NCBI GenBank assembly: GCA_026874595.1
Contig: CM049308.1
Coordinates: 94,603,624 to 94,667,623, forward strand
DNA: 64,000 nt
From: Sipunculus nudus
Lineage: Eukaryota > Annelida > Sipuncula > Golfingiida > Sipunculidae
Direction of reading: 5' to 3'
The position numbers and the translations under genes are program-made. The notes under the pieces were generated by a model. That model worked only from the letters and a program-made list of their open reading frames with translations. It was not told where the DNA came from and did not search any database. Numbering within the stretch: the stretch's first letter is position 1; every line of letters starts with the position of its first letter. Below are positions 58,476 to 64,000 of the stretch, piece after piece.

Positions 58476-58903
58476 CATTTTAAATATATACAAACTAATG
58501 ACAATTGCATTAAATTCATCTAGAAATGCAACAATTAGTTATAATAGAATGACAGAATATATCATTAAAAAGTATTAAATGATCACTTCCTATGTCATCT
58601 GGAAAAATACAACCCTGGCCAATGTAAAGGATTGCCTTTAGTAAATGTGATAAATGAACGAAGCTGAAAAAGTTTACAAAGGTAATAATACAGAAATATA
58701 AAACTTTCATAAAATTTCTATATTTCAAATCAAGTTTTGACCCTTCAGAGTAATGGTTTAAAGTCAAAATCTCTTTAAAGTTAAACCACACTTTAAAGTA
58801 GAGGCTAAATAGCTTGACTCATAGGGAAATCTTACAATCAATTTTATAGATTAACATCATGACAATATTACATACAAAATAAGAAGTAATAATAAGCATG
58901 TTT
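58476..58903. other. Unassigned DNA between two arrays
   Basis: No supported feature. The minus-strand frame 58516-58791 is AT-driven. Confidence 0.45.
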
Positions 58904-61900
58904 ATGGCAGAAAGTCACACTGAGGATGTTCTGAGCACCTGCAAGTAATGCGTGAGCTGGGACTTTTTTCTTTAAAATTGGAAGTTCTGCTTTTGTTTGG
59001 CTTATGTTGAGAGTTCAGTGATATAATTTGTATTTTCTTTACTTCTACATTTTTCCTACACAAATATTCTTTATAAGCATGGCAGAAAGTCACACTGAGG
59101 ATGTTTTGAGCACCTGCAAGTAATGCGTGAGCTGGGACTTTTTTCTTTAAAATTGGAAGTTCTGCTTTTGTTTGGCTTATGTTGAGAGTTCAGTGATATA
59201 ATTTGTATTTTCTTTACTTCTACATTTTTCCTACACCAATATTCTTTATAAGCATGGCAGAAAGTCACACTGAGGATGTTCTAAGCACCTGCAAGTAATG
59301 CGTGAGCTGGGACTTTTTTCTTTAAAATGGGAAGTTCTGCTTTTGTTTGGCTTATGTTGAGAGTTCAGTGATATAATTTGTATTTTCTTTACTTCTACAT
59401 TTTTCCTACACCAATATTCTTTATAAGCATGGCAAAAAGTCACACTGAGGATGTTTTGAGCACCTGCATGTAATGCATGAGCTGGGACTTTTTTCTTTAA
59501 AATGGGAAGTTCTGCTTTTGTTTGGCTTATGTTGAGAGTTCAGTGATATAATTTGTATTTTCTTTACTTCTACATTTTTCCTACACCAATATTCTTTATA
59601 AGCATGGCAGAAAGTCACACTGAGGATGTTTTGAGCACCTGCAAGTAATGCGTGAGCTGGGACTTTTTTCTTTAAAATGGGAAGTTCTGCTTTTGTTTGG
59701 CTTATGTTGAGAGTTCAGTGATATAATTTGTATTTTCTTTACTTCTACATTTTTCCTACACCAATATTCTTTATAAGCATGGCAGAAAGTCACACTGAGG
59801 ATGTTTTGAGCACCTGCAAGTAATGCGTGAGCTGGGACTTTTTTCTTTAAAATGGGAAGTTCTGCTTTTGTTTGGCTTATGTTGAGAGTTCAGTGATATA
59901 ATTTGTATTTTCTTTACTTCTACATTTTTCCTACACCAATATTCTTTATAAGCATGGCAGAAAGTCACACTGAGGATGTTTTGAGCACCTGCAAGTAATG
60001 CGTGAGCTGGGACTTTTTTCTTTAAAATGGGAAGTTCTGCTTTTGTTTGGCTTATGTTGAGAGTTCAGTGATATAATTTGTATTTTCTTTACTTCTACAT
60101 TTTTCCTACACCAATATTCTTTATAAGCATGGCAGAAAGTCACACTGAGGATGTTTTGAGCACCTGCATGTAATGCATGAGCTGGGACTTTTTTCTTTAA
60201 AATGGGAAGTTCTGCTTTTGTTTGGCTTATGTTGAGAGTTCAGTGATATAATTTGTATTTTCTTTACTTCTACATTTTTCCTACACCAATATTCTTTATA
60301 AGCATGGCAGAAAGTCACACTGAGGATGTTTTGAGCACCTGCATGTAATGCATGAGCTGGGACTTTTTTCTTTAAAATGGGAAGTTCTGCTTTTGTTTGG
60401 CTTATGTTGAGAGTTCAGTGATATAATTTGTATTTTCTTTACTTCTACATTTTTCCTACACCAATATTCTTTATAAGCACGGCAGAAAGTCACACTGAGG
60501 ATGTTTTGAGCACCTGCATGTAATGCATGAGCTGGGACTTTTTTCTTTAAAATAGGAAGTTCTGCTTTTGTTTGGCTTATGTTGAGAGTTCAGTGATATA
60601 ATTTGTATTTTCTTTACTTCTACATTTTTCCTACACCAATATTCTTTATAAGCATGGCAGAAAGTCACACTGAGGATGTTTTGAGCACCTGCATGTAATG
60701 CATGAGCTAGGACTTTTTTCTTTAAAATGGGAAGTTCTGCTTTTGTTTGGCTTATGTTGAGAGTTCAGTGATATAATTTCTATTTTCTTTACTTCTACAT
60801 TTTTCCTACACCAATATTCTTTATAAGCATGGCAGAAAGTCACACTGAGGATGTTTTGAGCACCTGCATGTAATGCATGAGCTGGGACTTTTTTCTTTAA
60901 AATGGGAAGTTCTGCTTTTGTTTGGCTTATGTTGAGAGTTCAGTGATATAATTTGTATTTTCTTTACTTCTACATTTTTCCTACACCAATATTCTTTATA
61001 AGCATGGCAGAAAGTCACACTGAGGATGTTTTGAGCACCTGCAAGTAATGCATGAGCTGGGACTTTTTTCTTTAAAATGGGAAGTTCTGCTTTTGTTTGG
61101 CTTATGTTGAGAGTTCAGTGATATAATTTGTTTTTTCTTTACTTCTACATTTTTCCTACATCAATATTCTTTATAAGCATGGCAGAAAGTCACAATGAGG
61201 ATGTTTTGAGCACCTGCATGTAATGCATGAGCTGGGACTTTTTTCTTTAAAATGGGAAGTTCTGCTTTTGTTTGGCTTATGTTGAGAGTTCAGTGATATA
61301 ATTTGTTTTTTCTTTACTTCTACATTTTTCCTACACCAATATTCTTTATAAGCATGGCAGAAAGTCACACTGAGGATGTTTTGAGCACCTGCATGTAATG
61401 CGTGAGCTGGGACTTTTTTCTTTAAAATGGGAAGTTCTGCTTTTGTTTGGCTTATGTTGAGAGTTCAGTGATATAATTTGTATTTTCTTTACTTCTACAT
61501 TTTTCCTACACCAATATTCTTTATAAGCATGGCAGAAAGTCACACTGAGGATGTTTTGAGCACCTGCATGTAATGCATGAGCTGGGACTTTTTTCTTTAA
61601 AATGGGAAGTTCTGCTTTTGTTTGGCTTATGTTGAGATTTCAGTGATATAATTTGTATTTTCTTTACTTCTACATTTTTCCTACACCAATATTCTTTATA
61701 AGCATGGCAGAAAGTCACACTGAGGATGTTTTGAGCACCTGCATGTAATGCATGAGCTGGGACTTTTTTCTTTAAAATGGGAAGTTCTGCTTTTGTTTGG
61801 CTTATGTTGAGAGTTCAGTGATATAATTTGTATTTTCTTTACTTCTACATTTTTCCTACACCAATATTCTTTATAAGCATGGCAGAAAGTCACACTGAGG

Positions 61901-64000
61901 ATGTTTTGAGCACCTGCATGTAATGCATGAGCTGGGACTTTTTTCTTTGAAATGGGAAGTTCTGCTTTTGTTTGGCTTATGTTGAGAGTTCAGTGATATA
62001 ATTTGTATTTTCTTTACTTCTACATTTTTCCTACACCAATATTCTTTATAAGCATGGCAGAAAGTCACACTGAGGATGTTTTGAGCACCTGCAAGTAATG
62101 CGTGAGCTGGGACTTTTTTCTTTAAAATGGGAAGTTCTGCTTTTGTTTGGCTTATGTTGAGAGTTCAGTGATATAATTTGTATTTTCTTTACTTCTACAT
62201 TTTTCCTACACAAATATTCTTTATAAGCATGGCAGAAAGTCACACTGAGGATGTTCTGAGCACCTGCAAGTAATGCGTGAGCTGGGACTTTTTTCTTTAA
62301 AATGGGAAGTTCTGCTTTTGTTTGGCTTATGTTGAGAGTTCAGTGATATAATTTGTATTTTCTTTACTTCTGCATTTTTCCTACACCAATATTCTTTATA
62401 AGCATGGCAGAAAGTCACACTGAGGATGTTTTAAGCACCTGCATGTAATGCATGAGCTGGGACTTTTTTCTTTAAAATGGGAAGTTCTGCTTTTGTTTGG
62501 CTTATGTTGAGAGTTCAGTGATATAATTTGTATTTTCTTTACTTCTACATTTTTCCTACACAAATATTCTTTATAAGCATGGCAGAAAGTCACACTGAGG
62601 ATGTTTTGAGCACCTGCAAGTAATGCGTGAGCTGGGACTTTTTTCTTTAAAATGGGAAGTTCTGCTTTTGTTTGGCTTATGTTGAGAGTTCAGTGATATA
62701 ATTTGTATTTTCTTTACTTCTACATTTTTCCTACACCAATATTCTTTATAAGCATGGCAGAAAGTCACACTGAGGATGTTTTGAGCACCTGCAAGTAATG
62801 CGTGAGCAGGGACTTTTTTCTTTAAAATGGGAAGTTCTGCTTTTGTTTGGCTTATGTTGAGAGTTCAGTGATATAATTTGTATTTTCTTTACTTCTACAT
62901 TTTTCCTACACCAATATTCTTTATAAGCATGGCAGAAAGTCACACTGAGGATGTTTTGAGCACCTGCATGTAATGCATGAGCTGGGACTTTTTTCTTTAA
63001 AATGGGAAGTTCTGCTTTTGTTTGGCATATGTTGAGAGTTCAGTGATATAATTTCTATTTTCTTTACTTCTACATTTTTCCTACACCAATATTCTTTATA
63101 AGCATGGCAGAAAGTCACACTGAGGATGTTTTGAGCACCTGCATGTAATGCATGAGCTGGGACTTTTTTCTTTAAAATGGGAAGTTCTGCTTTTGTTTGG
63201 CTTATGTTTAGAGTTCAGTGATATAATTTGTATTTTCTTTACTTCTACATTTTTCCTACACCAATATTCTTTATAAGCATGGCAGAAAGTCACACTGAGG
63301 ATGTTTTGAGCCCCTGCATGTAATGCATGAGCTGGGACTTTTTTCTTTAAAATGGGAAGTTCTGCTTTTGTTTGGCTTATGTTGAGAGTTCAGTGATATA
63401 ATTTGTATTTTCTTTACTTCTGCATTTTTCCTACACCAATATTCTTTATAAGCATGGCAGAAAGTCACACTGAGGATGTTTTGAGCACCTGCAAGTAATG
63501 CGTGAGCTGGGACTTTTTTCTTTAAAATGGGAAGTTCTGCTTTTGTTTGGCTTATGTTGAGAGTTCAGTGATATAATTTGTATTTTCTTTACTTCTACAT
63601 TTTTCCTACACCAATATTCTTTATAAGCACGGCAGAAAGTCACACTGAGGATGTTTTGAGCACCTGCATGTAATGCATGAGCTGGGACTTTTTTCTTTAA
63701 AATGGGAAGTTCTGCTTTTGTTTGGCTTATGTTGAGAGTTCAGTGATATAATTTGTATTTTCTTTACTTCTACATTTTTCCTACACCAATATTCTTTATA
63801 AGCACGGCAGAAAGTCACACTGAGGATGTTTTGAGCACCTGCATGTAATGCATGAGCTGGGACTTTTTTCTTTAAAATGGGAAGTTCTGCTTTTGTTTGG
63901 CTTATGTTGAGAGTTCAGTGATATAATTTGTATTTTCTTTACTTCTACATTTTTCCTACACCAATATTCTTTATAAGCATGGCAGAAAGTCACACTGAGG
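58904..64000. repeat. 175-bp satellite, 29 copies, continuing past the window
   Basis: A strict 175-bp period from ATGGCAGAAAGTCACACTGA through CTTTACTTCTACATTTTTCC to the next unit, with very few indels. Copies are nearly identical and fall into two main subtypes. Each unit gives a 65-codon minus-strand frame, but 175 is not a multiple of three, so the frames overlap and do not join. They are shadows. The length is close to a nucleosome repeat, typical of satellite DNA. Confidence 0.97.

Noticed and set aside
58904-64000. Twenty-nine 65-codon minus-strand frames as a tandem gene family
   Set aside because: They recur at exactly the 175-bp satellite period, overlap one another, and have no promoter, splice sites or family resemblance.

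Overview
The window looks like AT-rich nuclear DNA from an animal, probably an aquatic invertebrate. A mollusc or other lophotrochozoan is my guess. It rests on the style of the repeats: phrases built from TGACCT half-sites, decayed DIRS-order retrotransposons, a tRNA-headed SINE and many minisatellites. I see no operons, ribosome binding sites, prokaryotic genes or CRISPR array. Most long open frames here are by-products of tandem arrays, not genes.

Host coding sequence appears only as short exons, all on the minus strand, recognised by open frame, splice sites and matching phase. The best set is five exons at 54899-51704 (A-E), which join in one frame with no phase conflict. A sixth at 44277-44368 fits the phase after them. 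I do not recognise that protein. A second gene has a 30-codon first coding exon at 37417-37506 and, in matching phase, an exon at 16604-16863. That exon encodes a membrane hairpin followed by what looks like the beginning of an SMP lipid-transfer domain, as in extended synaptotagmins. The roughly 20.6 kb between them is mostly repeat. Possible further exons lie at 22826-22982, 18704-18747, 16366-16490 and 6579-6899. A possible last exon at 571-773, with polyadenylation signals beyond it, could close this gene or another.

Layout: 2-5.2 kb pyrimidine-rich minisatellites; 5.7-6.4 kb a promoter-like segment; 8.2-8.9 kb a 34-bp array; 9.4-11.8 kb a 2.4-kb element repeated at 38.1-41.8 kb, where a second element is nested in it; 11.8-15.3 kb and 20.5-22.6 kb dispersed repeat families; 19.1-19.7 kb a 33-bp array; 23.5-34.8 kb an 11-kb array of 51+48 bp dimers with higher-order duplications; 35.0-36.4 kb a 277-bp array centred on a GGTGGCGCCACC palindrome; 42.3-43.6 kb a 5'-truncated DIRS-order element (minus); 44.7-46.2 kb a 41-bp array; 47.0-47.3 kb a SINE; 47.9-50.5 kb a second DIRS-order fragment (plus) between identical 120-bp direct repeats; 52.8-53.2 kb a 57-bp array overlapping an exon edge; 57.5-58.5 kb a palindrome-rich 63/69-bp array; 58.9 kb to the window end a 175-bp satellite.

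The genes and repeats do not form an obvious functional system. The notable features are how the repeats meet the genes (duplicated splice sites, repeat-derived pyrimidine tracts, a huge first intron), the higher-order structure of the arrays, and regulatory-like motifs carried inside dispersed repeats.
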